Shown here: piece by piece, positions 32,693 through 44,564 of the stretch
Numbering within the stretch: position 1 is the first letter of the stretch
Layout: each line of letters opens with the position of its first letter
NCBI GenBank assembly: GCA_022496185.1
Contig: WTXG01000035.1
Span: forward strand, 124,001-188,000
Reading direction: 5' to 3'
Length of the DNA stretch: 64,000 nt
Origin: Multifurca ochricompacta
Taxonomy: Eukaryota > Basidiomycota > Agaricomycetes > Russulales > Russulaceae
Made by a program: the position numbers and the translations under genes
The notes under the pieces: model-generated
Told to the model about the DNA's origin: nothing
What the model saw: only the letters and a program-made list of their open reading frames with translations
Database searches by the model: none

Positions 32693-35600
32693 AGAAAGGG
32701 ACGCGGCGCCCAACTGCCAAAAGCCAAGACAAGACAGTAGTATGATTGATTGACATTTGACATAGATACACACACACATACACCACATCCCGTTTTCGCG
32801 GATCTGCGGATTTGGTATTTCCGAGGGGGGGGGGGGGCCTGGGTTGTTCCGAAGCGCAGCGCGCGGCATAGATGATTCCTCCCCTCACCTCCATCCTTCC
32901 TCTCTGCGAAACGGAAGGGGTAATAAAGAAGGTGAGTAAGGGCCAGAGACAAGGCCCATCAGGTAAGAAAGAGTTGAGTGAGCGGGTCACGGGTCACTGT
33001 TAAGTTAATCGTATTCCGCTCCGCTCCGTCAATTAACAATATCCCTCTTCCCCCCCCCCCTTCTAGATATTATCTTCTTCCTTTCTTCTCTTCATCTCAT
33101 CTCGTCCCTTCTCATCTCTCCCGTTTCCCGTCTTCTCGACGACTGACACCAGGTCAGCGCGCCCGAGGCTGATCTAGGTAGCCACGAGCATATCATTTTG
33201 TGTGTGTGTGCTCTCTCATTACTACTTGTATTTATTTTTTTTCTCACAGTCATATATTTCGGGATTCGGGTTCAAGAAAGAAAAAGGGGGGAAGGGGGGA
33301 GGGGGGTTACACGTTTTACGGGTTTTGTCCTTTTTTTTCTTTGGCTTCAGTAGTAGCTAACCCACCTCAAAATCCCCAAAAATTATCTTCCCTCGTACCC
33401 CCAAAAGCCAAAAGCCTTGTGGCGCAACGCGTGTACAAAAAATATCGTATCCGAATTCGGCTTTTTCCTTCTTTAATCTTTACCCTACCCTCACGAGTCA
33501 CGCCCACACACACACAACATTCCACACACACACGCATTCCCACGGTTCATGTTCTCACACGGGGGGAGAGGAACTTACCCAAAATTTCATCCGCGTTACC
33601 CGTATCCGTTCAATTTCATTTCATTCCATTTTACTATAACTCTTTTCTTTCTTTTCCGCTCCCTCCGCTCATTGATTGATTGCTCCAAAAACATTCCTTC
33701 CCGCGCTCTCTCGTTTTTTTCCCTCTCTCTTCTCTTCTCTTTTTGTTTTTTTTGTTTTTTCACTTCCATGATTTCATGTGCAAAAGTTGCTGTCAATTAG
33801 CAATCTGGTTGCCGAGTTTCGGCCAAAAGTAAAAGACGGCACAATCCCGTTCCAAGTCTCAAGACTGGAATAGCACAAAAAAATAAAAATAGAGAAATAA
33901 ATAAATGTCTTTGGCCCGCTCTCGTGTTGTGTGGTGCCCTCCTCCCCGCAACCACCCGAAGTGCACAGCCACCGCTCCAAATGATACAACCCGAACCCCG
34001 AAACCCCCTCCCCCCACACCCCATTGCGCCCCCTCCCCATATCGTAACAATATGTTACCCGCACGGAGAACGGCCATTTTCGGGGCTCGGGGCTCGTTGT
34101 TTCGCGGTCACATGTGGTGTGGTGTGGTGTGTGGTGTGTGGTGGTGTAGTGGTGTGTGGTCCGTCATCCAACCCATTAGTTTGAACGCCGAACCGAGGAA
34201 AGTGAGAGCCTCTCTCCAAAAAATAGTGTGTGTTTTTCCCGTGGGGATGGTGGGATGCAATGCAACTCCCGCGTTGTATTCTGCACCAACCACCAACCAC
34301 CACCACAGCGCTCGCCGTTGTGCGCCACTTGAAAGTTTAAAGCGGTGAGGTGGCGACGTGTTCCAAGTGGGCGGGGGGAGGTGTGTGTGTGTAGAGGGAG
34401 GAAATTAGAATAGTTAGTTTAGTTAGTTTAGTCGATTCGATTAGCGCCGAAGGGAGGATGTGGCGTGTGACCTCCCCCCCCCCCCTTTAACACACGAAGG
34501 TGAATTGATTGAATTTATTGATGATTGTTTCGTTCACCACCACCACCACCACCGCCGCCATCACCGCCACTGCCATTCGACATCACGGTGATGGTGGTGT
34601 CTATAGTCCTTATCACCTGTGGTACACGCGGAGTGGGGAAGGTGGTGACTTCGACAGCTTAGTACTGGTAATAACATAGAGGTAAAAGAAAAAAGCAAGC
34701 CAAAAGCCAGGAAGCGCTTAAACTTCTTTTTGGTCCCCCGCTCTCTTCCTCCCTCCCTCAACCCTTCCTACCGATCTCTGTTTCTTCCCTTTCCCTGAGT
34801 TTCAAATAAAAAAGAAACAATTATTAAAGATAAAGAAAAGAACAATGTAGGGTGGTGGATCGGATCACGAGGTGTGCTCTATTTTCGCCCAACGCGCGCG
34901 ACAACGAGGCGAGGCATAAAGAGAAAAGAGAAAGAGAGAGGGAGAGATGGACGGACGGACGGAACCTGACTACAGTTAAAGATATGGATGAGATTAGGAT
35001 AGACGCCACGCGCAGCTTTTGCTTTTGCTCCCTCCGAGAGAGCGCGAGCCAAATCCAAGGGGAAGGGGGAAGGGGAAAGGGAAAGGGTCTCTTCTATTTC
35101 TTCTTCTTTGGCCCCGATCATGGAGATCGTGGAGCAAGGCACGCGCGCCAGCAAAGGGTGTGTTGTTCTGTGTTCTGTGTTCTAGACCCTTCTCCACTTC
35201 CACCACCCACCACCCTCCTCCTCATGCCGATCATGCCGACAAATCACAAGTTGACCAAGCAGATGGCATGACCGGGGGGGAGGGGGGGGGCGGACGAGAG
35301 TGAAGTCCTCCCCCACCCCACCTACCCACACGCGCAACAGACATAAAAAGAACCAAATTACAAAAAAAAAAAAAAAAGCTGACTGTAGACGGGAAGGGAA
35401 GGGGAAGGGGCGGCAGGCAGGCCACACCCAAAATCGGGGGGTGGGGGGGGGGGTTTCAAAGTTACCCTACCTCCGTCCACCTCAGAAAGAAAAAGAAGCA
35501 TGCGTGAAGTGAAAGAAGAAGATAAGCGGGTAGAGGAAGGGGAAGGAGGGGGGGGGGGGAAAAGAGTATCTAGAATTGGGTGTGCGCGAACCATAATAAC

Positions 35601-36012
35601 ACGACGCGGTGGCGAGTCTGATGGGAATAGGGATAGGGATGGGATGGAGGTGGGTGGGTGTGCGAGAGAGCCGTTAATCCTGCAACTTGGCTGGAAGGAG
35701 ATACGCGAGGCATCTAGCTGGCTGACTGACTGAGAAAAAAGATGCAAAGCAAGCAAAGTGGCAGTGCGCTACAGCTACACAGTGTGCGTAGGGGGGGGGA
35801 GGGGGGGGGGGACAGGAGTAAGGCAGGTGGCTGCGCGGTGCTGAACTGAGACCGATGCCGACGAGCCCCTTGGATATTATCCATATTTGTCTTTGTCCTG
35901 TCCTGGATATATATTTGGGCAAAGCGTTTGTGGCACACGAGAGAATCTCGACCGAGAAAGGAAAGAAAGAACTAGGACTAGGACACTAGGCCCATACATG
36001 CGCATACCATAC

Positions 36013-36054
36013 ACAACACACAGAGCACAACACACAGAGCACAACACACAGAGC
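36013..36054 (+). repeat. Minisatellite, 14 bp x 3
   Basis: Three perfect head-to-tail copies of ACAACACACAGAGC. Confidence 0.95.
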
Positions 36055-38620
36055 ACGCTACACACACACCCTTCACACCTTCACACCGTCGGTCGGACTT
36101 TGCGGAACTTTCTAGTTATTTATTCTATTTTGGGATCGATTTATTTATTTATTTCCCCCCCCCCCTCCCCCTTTTTTACGAACAGCAACCCCAACACGTA
36201 CCCCCCTCCACCATCCCATTCATATATATATTTTTTTTACAATCTGATTACAAAAATAAAAAATAAAAACATTCTATAGTCCGAGGCAGCGCGGAGATGA
36301 GGTGGGTGAAGGAGAAGGGGGGAAGTTGATAGATCAAAGGTAGCTTTTAATTTTTTGACAATCCTCTCGCCTGTCGTCATCCATCAGTTCTCAGTTCAAC
36401 TTGGGGAGGGCAAGATTACTTAACTTAACTTACTATCTCCCGAAGGTGTTAAAACCGGACGTTTTCATTTTATTTTTATTATTATTATTACACACACACA
36501 CACACACTCTCTCTCTCTCGCACACAAGCTCATGAAAGTGAAGAATGTGAAGGAAAAAAAAAAAAGTACGAGAAGAGAAAGGACAAGAAGCCAAAGTAAG
36601 TTGGCGTTGGGCACTGCCTCCCCTTCATTTCTCTGGGAGGGAGGGGAATAATCGAATGGCTTGATATATGTATGGAGAGGAGGAGACAAGAACTGAAGAA
36701 AGGTGGTGGTGATGGTGATGATCGCGATCGAAGCGGTGTTGTTGTTGTTGTTGTTGCGTGACTTGACTTGACTTGATTTGCTTGACTATTATCTTTGCTC
36801 TCTTCCCCCCCCCCCATTCCATTCCCGATCCATCGGGAATCACACACGGAAGTAATTGACCAACTTCCACGTTCACGTTCACATCGCCAAAGTAAAGGCT
36901 TTTGGTTTCTTCACCACATCACATGCACGCACGCATGCATGCACCACCACCACCAGAGAGAGAGCGAAAAGAGCTCAACCTTTTTTTTTTTTTTTTGGAG
37001 ATGAATCATCAATCAATCAATCATCATGCCTTCCCTCTTTGTAGATACGCCACAAGAATGAAGTCCGTTTCTGGCTTGCGCAAGTGCGAAGTGTAGCGAC
37101 ATGCAAAAAAAAAAAAAAAAAAAAAGGACAAGAAGCACCGGCGTTTAGAACTGATCCGGCAGCAATTATTAGCGGCGCGACGGTAATTTATTTAGAGATT
37201 ATCTCTATCTCTCTTCCCCATGCCGTGTCAGATTGATTGGGAGCCCGTTACATAATAATTCAGTTGGGGGAGGGGGGGGCAGCAGAGTCAGTCGGAGTGG
37301 TGAAGTCGGGAGTCGGAGTCAAAGGTGAGGGAGGGGGGTGGTGGTGTTGTGCATTGCATGCGTGTTGTAGGGTCGTGGGAGAGGCGGAGGACGCACGGCA
37401 CGGGCACGGGGGGGGATGGCACAGCACACAACACAGCAGCACACAACATATACACAGTAGCCCGAGCCCCGCCCGCTGCAGCTAACAGCTAAAACAGTAA
37501 ACAAATACATGTGTATGACTTGGCGCGATCCGTCCCCTTCCCCCCCCCTTTTGCCCCCCAGCCACCCCTCCTCACGGTACCGCACAACAAACACGTGTGC
37601 CTCTTCATTTCCCCCCTCCCCCTCCTGACCTGACCGAGACCTACAGTCCAAAATCATCCAAAATAAAATATAAAAAAATAGAAATATAGAAATAATTTCG
37701 CACTACAACTCACTAAATCACACAAATCACATGCTTCTCTCACCACTCCACTCCACTCTCCCACACAAACGAAACGGCTAACGGAACCGAAAAAATGCCC
37801 TTAAATGGATGATCCACCCCACCCCCCACCCCCCAAAGCCTAGCTGCGCCGCGATGTTCCCTCTTTCCTCCTCTCTCTTCCAAACGATTTGGGGGCTAAA
37901 CAGGATCTCAGTGTTGTCGTCTAGTCCCATCCAACAACAATATATACACATACACATACACTCTACTCTGGGCTTTAGAAGCGCTTGAACTTGATTGTAA
38001 TTTTGGGGGGTGGGTTTTGAGAATTTTAAATAAACCTTTTTTTTTTGGGAGATAGAGCAGCAAGCAATACATATTTTCCCTAAACCCACCTTATCCTTCA
38101 TTATCACCCGCCGCGGGAGCGTAACGGTTTTTTTCCTTTTATTATTATTATTATTAAAAACTAGTAGGCGGAAACAAACTTACCCTCTCTTCTCTCCGCG
38201 CGTGGCTTTGACTATGGAATGGAGAGATTGATGGATCTCTAATGGAAGAGGATAGATAGATAGATAGATATAGATAGATAGCTTAGAGTATAGATAGAGT
38301 TCAGGGAGGGCAAGATGAGGGTACGGCATTTGTGTGTGTATGTCCCCCCCCCCTCCTCCTCCCGGGCCGGGGAAGTGAACTGAGTAGTGACTAGCAAGCA
38401 GCCTGGGACACGAATCTCTATTATTATTATTATTATTTTCTCCTCCTCTCACCCCAGGCCCAGCCAATTGCAATTATTTGTTACCAGACGAATAAAAGAA
38501 CGAGTGGGAGGGTGGGGGAAGCGGGGGAGAGAACATGGAGACGGAAGAGATCACCCAAGACAGGGCAGACCTAGAACCATATATATATATAAAACATATC
38601 CCCCCCCCAAAAAAAAAAAC

Positions 38621-39675
38621 CTAGCTCTTTTTTTTTCTCTCCCTCTCTTTCTCCTCAAGAACGCCAAGTTCCTTCCGTGCTCTCCAAGCTACACACTCAA
38701 TCTCACGACACACAAACGGTAAAACCATCCAACTCGCCACACTCAAGACAACAATCAAAGTCCAAAAGACCGGTAAGACCGAGGCCGGTATCCAACCATT
38801 CCCGAACACGAGCGGTTCTAGCAATACCACCAATGGAACCATGTTCCCTTCCGTAATTGATGACGACGAGGACGACGGTGCGGGTGCAGGAACTCGAACG
38901 CCTTCTTGAGTGAGGCGGATCCGCGCAAACTGGAGCCTCGTCTTCTTCATTCGTTCTGATTCAGATGAGGGAGATGGGGGTCCTGCTGTTGTTGGGTACA
39001 GTTTGATCGACACTTCTATCGGATTCTATATATATATATATTTTTTCAACCACCTCAAACATGAGCCAATAGAGAATAAAAATAAAAAAGGAAGAAAGGA
39101 TTTTTTTTTTTTTTTGGAGAGTAGAGTAGAGAGCTCTCACAGATGCAGCCCAAGATACTCTCAACGTAAACCGATCATAACGCGTCCAAGCTCCTCCATC
39201 TAAATCAAGCAAAAGCCAAAGTTCATGTGGCGCGCACGACGATGACAACGACGATGACAACAAGTGTTGATATTCCTGGTATTCCTGGTATTCCTGGTGC
39301 TCCTGAAGAAGAAGTTGCCGCAGTAGTATAACAACTCCATCCTCATCAACATCGCAAAACGAATCGTTCAGTTGCGGTGCTGGCGTGCTGATATTGTGCA
39401 CGACAATTTCGTTCGCACCTTCACGAAGGAGGAGGAGGGGGAGTGAGAGGGAGAGGAGGCTTGTCCTGTCATGGCCATGGCCAAAGATATGAGGGGAAGG
39501 GAGTTTCAGTTCAAATTTTATTTATTTACCCGTCATTTTCGAGGAACGGTGACGCTACAATCGTCGGGTTCCCAGCTGCGAAATTGATGATCTCGGTATT
39601 GGCAAGAGCGACGTGAGCAGTGAATGTGAAGATGATGATGACGATGATGAAGGTCAAGTGGTAAGGGCAACCCAT
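38621..39675 (-). CDS. Putative ER/secretory type I membrane protein, family unrecognised
   Basis: Three exons. ATG 39675 starts a clear signal peptide (MGCPYHL, then a run of I/V/F, ending around AHVALANTE). This is followed by IINFAAGNPTIVASPFLEN. After an intron (about 39420-39530), exon 2 encodes an acidic stretch, a short EYQ repeat and the block CAPHELWLLLDLDGGAWTRY, then DRFTLRVSWAAS. After a second intron (about 39028-39140), exon 3 has FARIRLTQEGVRVP. One strongly hydrophobic segment near the C-terminus (PVFWTLIVVLSVASWMVLPF) precedes a basic tail ending in RERKKKS. The layout is signal peptide, lumenal domain, one membrane span and a short cytosolic tail. The arrangement is reminiscent of small ER cofactor subunits such as PIG-X/Pbn1, but I see no diagnostic motif, so no function is claimed. 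Confidence 0.6.
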
Positions 39676-39869
39676 TCCTGATTGGCTCACGTTTTCCCGA
39701 TGGATGAAAAGTGTTTTAAAATACACAAAAAAAAAAAAACCAAAAAAAAGCCCAACATAAATCCAACCCAAATCAAGTTGTGTATGATGTATGAAGAGAT
39801 CCACAACCGCGTTATATATTATGTTATGTGTACACACACAGTGTCCTCATTTCATCTTCATCTTCATCT

Positions 39870-42116
39870 TCACACCTTTTCCTTCACATCTGACGAGTTG
39901 TCGTTCTCTTCAGATGGGGCATTCCCCGCTTCCGATGCTGGAGCCTGCGCCTTGACATCGTCAGCGTACACCGTCTTTTCCTCAGTGTAAGACGTGTCCT
40001 TGATCCCATAGATGACGATCCCAGCGAGCGGTAACGACACGAGCATCATGACCCAACTCGCCAGGAGCTCATTTAGGAATGGCGTATTAGTGGCATCCAT
40101 GCCAAATGAGCCAGCCCCGCCCGCCGACTGGATCGCCTTGTAAAAACCGGTGAAGCGCGCCAGGGTGAATGGGTCGTTTGAGATTGCCCCCATGATCCAG
40201 TACGCTAAAGCCTGATACGCCGCGTCGCCAAAGTAGACTGTGCGTCATACATACAGGTCAGCCAAAAAAAAAAAAAAAGAAACACGCCGTGCAACACTGG
40301 GAACGATCGACAACATACAGAAAAAGTAAAGTGCGCCCTTGGCATGGTATGCATTATCGGTGTAATGAAGCTTCGGGCGAGTCTTACGGTCAAACGTAAC
40401 CTGCCACGCGAGAGCGCAGGACCAGACGACAATCGTCGTGACAGAGACAAACGCCAGGCCGAGGAAGCCTCGGGTGCGCCGTCTGAAGCGGGAGCCGTCA
40501 AGGACGAAGAAACCAATAATTAGAGCGCCAAGTATTGCGCCAGCGCCCTCAAGCGTAGCGTTCAGTGCGCCTACAGACACGTTCAACATTAAACCGTAAA
40601 CGAAAAGTGATGAAGCAAAAAAAAAAAACGCACGAGTCGGTCCGTCAAAGTAAAACGCGTTCACCGCGCCCTGGTAAGCGTAAAAGTAGTTGCTCGCGAA
40701 AAACATGGGCATTAACAAGATGATGCGCTTGTCCTTGAGCACCTTGACAAAGTTGGAAAGTTCCTCTCGCACGGATGAGGATGCCTGAACTTTGACGAGT
40801 GTACCATCCGCGCGTACGATCGCGCTAGGCGGTAGAATGAATATCGTTGATGCCGTGCCAATGAACATGATAATCATGAATGCCTGACAGAGTTTAGTCA
40901 CAGTCTGATCCATGTCAACGACCGTAAGAGACTGACCAGGTATGTCGCGGTCGACACAGCGCTGAGTTTTCCTGAGCGGATGTTGATCGCGAGAGCGATG
41001 ACGGCGCCGATGAAGGAACCAAATTGGAAGATCGCCCAAAAGACGCCGAATGCCTTGCCCTTGTCCTTTTCGAGTGGATAACTCATCATGATCGCGCCCT
41101 GAGCGGACCATAGGAGCGCGGCGGACACGCCGAGTACACCACCGGCAAAGATGAGGAACCATCGCGTTCCCTGCGTTTGGAAACTAGTTCGCGTCGCGAA
41201 AGAAGAAAAAAAACGTTTGTATGCGCACCCAGACCCAGGACAACAGAGGGAAGGGGTGGAGAAGGATGGATAACACAACAGGTGAAAAACTCACCACCAC
41301 AACGAGCCAATGTACAGTGAGTAACCAAGGGAACCAATGGCAAGGGTAAGGCGGGGCCCCAGAACTGGTGAAAAGTGGTGATGGTGGTGATAGAGGAGAT
41401 AGAGGGGAAGAAGAGAGAATTAAGAGTTACATAATCCCTAAGCCGTTATCGGATCAAATATAATGGGAGACATACGGTTGTTTATCCCTCCTGAAACAAG
41501 ACCGGTGAGAGCAAACATCCCATAGAGTACGCCATTAGAGATATCCGAGAGGGAGGTGTCTTGCGTGCCACCGGCGCCCAGGTTAGAGACGGCGCTGAAC
41601 ATACCGACGGTAGCGAAACAGGTTATCCCTGAAAAAAAAAAAGGGGGGGTAAATGAAGTGTGGGCGCCACGAGAGCGATGATGATATGTTACGAACCTAC
41701 TAGGACGACCTGTGTCATGGGGGACCTAACTATCGAGTTGACAAGAGCGTGATAGATTATTAAGTGCGCTTAAACGTACCTGTACCATGCAGGAAGAGTG
41801 AGCTGCATCGTAGGGGAGAGGTTAGGTTATCTGTAACGCGCGTAAGAGGATATGAGAGGAAGGGGCCCAGTTGGGAGGGAGCAGGAGAGAGGAGGAGGAC
41901 AAAGGGGAAGGGCAAAGAAATTGAATTGAACCGGGGATGATATTCTTATATGATAAAGACCCTGAAACGAGAAGAAAATACATGTCCGGGGGGGGAAGGG
42001 GGGTCGCACACAAGGGGAAAGAGAAAAAGAAAGTGAGTGAGTGGAAGTGGAAAGTTGGAAAGAAGCTATGTGGTGACCACACGGTCTGATAACACCGTAG
42101 CGACCTCATGGCTCAT
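39870..42116 (-). CDS. UNC93-like major facilitator superfamily transporter
   Basis: Multi-pass membrane protein of the UNC-93/DUF895 branch of the MFS; substrate unknown. Recognisable blocks in order are LTLPAWYRSPMTQVVLVG, ITCFATVGMFSAVSNLG, ISNGVLYGMFALTGLVSGG and GPRLTLAIGSLGYSLYIGS. These are followed by FLIFAGGVLGVSAALLWSAQ, MSYPLEKDKGKAFGVFWAIF and FQFGSFIGAVIALAIN. Later come DKRIILLMPMFFASNYFY, GALIIGFFVLDGSRFRR and a last span with MMLVSLPLAGIVIYGIKD. The C-terminus is acidic and ends SSDVKEKV, stop TGA at 39870. About eight short introns are visible. The first exon is uncertain: ATG 42116 (MSHEVATVLSDR) is the best candidate, with an intron of about 230 nt to the block at 41835. 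An ATG nearer that block is not excluded. Confidence 0.8.
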
Positions 42117-43463
42117 ACATTAAAGTTCTTTATGTTGAAATCCGTGGCACGACCCTTTCTTTTCGATTGTCGTACCAACCAACTACGTAAGAGAATAATA
42201 ATAAATAAGAATCTATGGTTTCGTTCTTCTTTCTTCGCTCCCGTTAATAGTTGAGAGCGAGCGAGAAGTAGAGAAGAAGGATAAGGAGTAGTTGGAAAGT
42301 GGAATACCCGCGTATAGACGGATAACCCGGGCCGACTAGCATTCAACCCCCACACACACATGACCTCCCCACCGATGTGCGGTTTCAAAGTCATTCGTAA
42401 CAACAAGTCTATATCTATATATTTATATCCTATAATGGCCTTTTAGGTATCTCTGCGCCGACTCTCAACCGTTGTGTACGCATGGTACCCGTTCCCCTTT
42501 CCAGTAATCATCCCCACCTCCATTCCAAATATTCCCCCCTTGCTTCTATCCATGATATGATACATGCACTCGTGCTATCAGAGTTTTTTTTCATCATCAT
42601 TTGACACGTGGCAATTCACCAGTCGATAAAATATCATTGCAGGTATGCCGTAAGGTAAGATACACAGAAATATAAGAAAAAAAAGTCATGCAGAGCAGTG
42701 TGTGGCTTGGCCAGAGAGCTACAAAAAAACAAAAAAAAAAGAGAAATCAAATAATAGTTCTGGACCCCCCTCCCTCCTCACATCCACCTCCACCTCCACC
42801 TTCCACCTCCATTTCTATCCCCCTCAAAGAATAAAATAAAGAAATCTTAATGAACACAGTATAGCAAAGATAATCATGGAGGACACAATCATTGATAATC
42901 GTACAGATGCAACGTGTCAGGGGGACGTCAACTTCGTCCCGTGGTCGTTGCACTATCAACTCGCTCTAAGTAGAGGCGGGGGGTTTTGAAAAAAAAAAAA
43001 AGGGGAGGGGGGGAGGAGGGGGAGGTGGAAGGCCAAGCGAACCTTAGCCGCTAGTGCTACATTCTGTTTGTCTCTGTAACGCGTCCCGCGTCTCGTATAC
43101 AGTACCGCTACAAGCGGCCCCCGCCCTGATTCCTCTCACCGTGGAGGCCATCAACATAAGCTAGCTGATCCAGGTCACAAGGTTCGGGAGGGGGTGTCAT
43201 GACCGGGTCATATCTTCCTAAATTCCCCCAAGCGATCGGCTCCTGCGCTTATTCTCCTGTCGCGGACGTGGCAATGCCACACCACCACATCCTACGCGAG
43301 GAAAAAAAAACATAAGGGTGCCTTTTTTTCCCCCTTTGCTTGTTTGTATGTTTGCTTGTTTTTTTTTTCCCCCCTTTTTTCCTTTTTGGTTTGGCGGAGG
43401 GAGTGGACTTGTTACAGCGCGGTTATTTAGATCCATCAGCCGATATGCAACAATTTGACCAGT
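42117..43463. other. Intergenic region
   Basis: Promoter side of the transporter gene and 3' side of the next gene. Contains (CCACCT)-type repeats at about 42781-42812, G-rich runs near 43003-43030 and T-rich tracts near 43360. No gene seen. Confidence 0.4.
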
Positions 43464-44564
43464 TCAGATCGCGTGCACACGCTGGTGCTGCAAAAGGTTA
43501 TCACGACGCGCAAACGTCTTACCGCAACCACATGCGAATGCTGTCACAGAAAAAAGAAAACCAAGTAGGAATAAAGATAAGATAAAAAAAGTAACACCAC
43601 CGATAATTAGTTTCACTTGTCTGGTGCGCGTGAAATGAGGTGGGGGAGGAGGTGGGAGTGGAAATGGGTGGATGATCCCCAGAAGAGAAACGTCACGTAC
43701 GCTTTTCGTGCGTGTGCAGCGATAGCACATGCCGCTTGAGATGTTCCGCGCGCGCAAAGCTTTTGGAACAACCGGGTACGGCACAGATGTGAGTACGCTC
43801 TCGAGCCTCGTCAGGCTCGGGAACCCTCCTCCCGCGACTTTTCTTGATCAAGTGCGGGACGGGTACGGGCGGTGGAACGCGGTTGCGTCGCGCGGCAGCC
43901 CGCGATGCTTTCCCTTCCGACAAGGGCACTACGGTCGGTGTGGACGGAATGGCATTAAGCGACGTCGGGACCAACGACGGTAGGACTTCTTCTCCAGAAA
44001 TAGACATGCTTTTAACTGCGCTAACCGTCATCATCCTCTTCGTAGCAGCGGAGTAATGCAGGGAGCAAGATCGTCATCAACACTGCCACCATCACCATCA
44101 CCATCACCATCACCTTCTCTCATCTTCTGAGCTTGGGCTTGCTCTTGGACGTATATGGGACATTTTCGACGTAAGCGCGCGGGAACGCGAGTCGGACTGT
44201 CCGGAAGAAGTGGGGTCGAGAAGGTTGAGAGGGAGATGGAGGAAGAAGAGGAAGAGGAGGAAAAGGAAGAGGAAGAGGAAGGTTCGAACGATGACGTCGT
44301 CGATTCCGTCGGTTCGGGAGACGGGGTGCGAGAGGAGGACGGGTTCGGCGGGGTGAAGGAAGAAGCGGCAGATTCTCGGACTCGGACTCGGACTGTAGTA
44401 GTGGAAGGTATTCCGGGTGCATCATCATCATCTCTGGACATATTCTCAGCGCACAGATGCAAATCGGGAAAGATTAAGGCCGCAGCCCCTTCAGCAGGCG
44501 TAAGGCTGTGGCGGGTCCAAGGGAGCAAAGACAGTGGCGTTTTCACAGAGCAATCGTTAGGCAT
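43464..44564 (-). CDS. C2H2 zinc-finger transcription factor B
   Basis: Paralog of the factor at 28248-29611. ATG 44564 (MPNDCSVKTPLSLLPW) opens a serine-rich N-terminus with a long S run and a GD repeat (about 44085-44115). An intron of about 70 nt (GTGTTG...GCGCAG, about 44003-44073) links the GD repeat to KSMSISGEEVLPSLVP and keeps one frame. The basic block HLIKKSRGRRVPEP matches NLTKKSRGRRVP of factor A. Two fingers follow: CAVPGCSKSFARAEHLKRH and, after an intron placed just past HTHEKR as in factor A, CGCGKTFARRDNLLQHQRVH. The second finger has the unusual Cys-x-Cys spacing. Ends at TGA 43464. Both paralogs keep the intron between the fingers. Confidence 0.75.

Larger units (their letters stand above)
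29612..38620. other. About 9 kb without recognisable genes, dense simple-sequence DNA
   Basis: No frame on either strand looks like protein; apparent frames are translations of purine/pyrimidine tracts. Visible contents include (GA)n at 32659-32688, G/C runs of 10-13 bases (near 32824, 33050, 34476, 35548, 35790, 36157 and 36806), and polypurine stretches at 30120-30360 and 34915-34950. There are also a 14-bp x3 minisatellite (36013-36054), A20-like runs near 37105, TAGA repeats near 38255-38280 and many short CA/GT tracts. Part of it may be the long 5' regulatory region of the C2H2 gene at its left edge. Confidence 0.5.

Noticed and set aside
33905..34348. Frames with repeated Val/Cys/Gly or His/Thr/Pro around 34.0-34.3 kb
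   Set aside because: Produced by GTGGTGT simple repeats on both strands.
36013..36054. Short direct repeats considered as a CRISPR-like array
   Set aside because: Units are adjacent without spacers and the genome is eukaryotic; it is a minisatellite.
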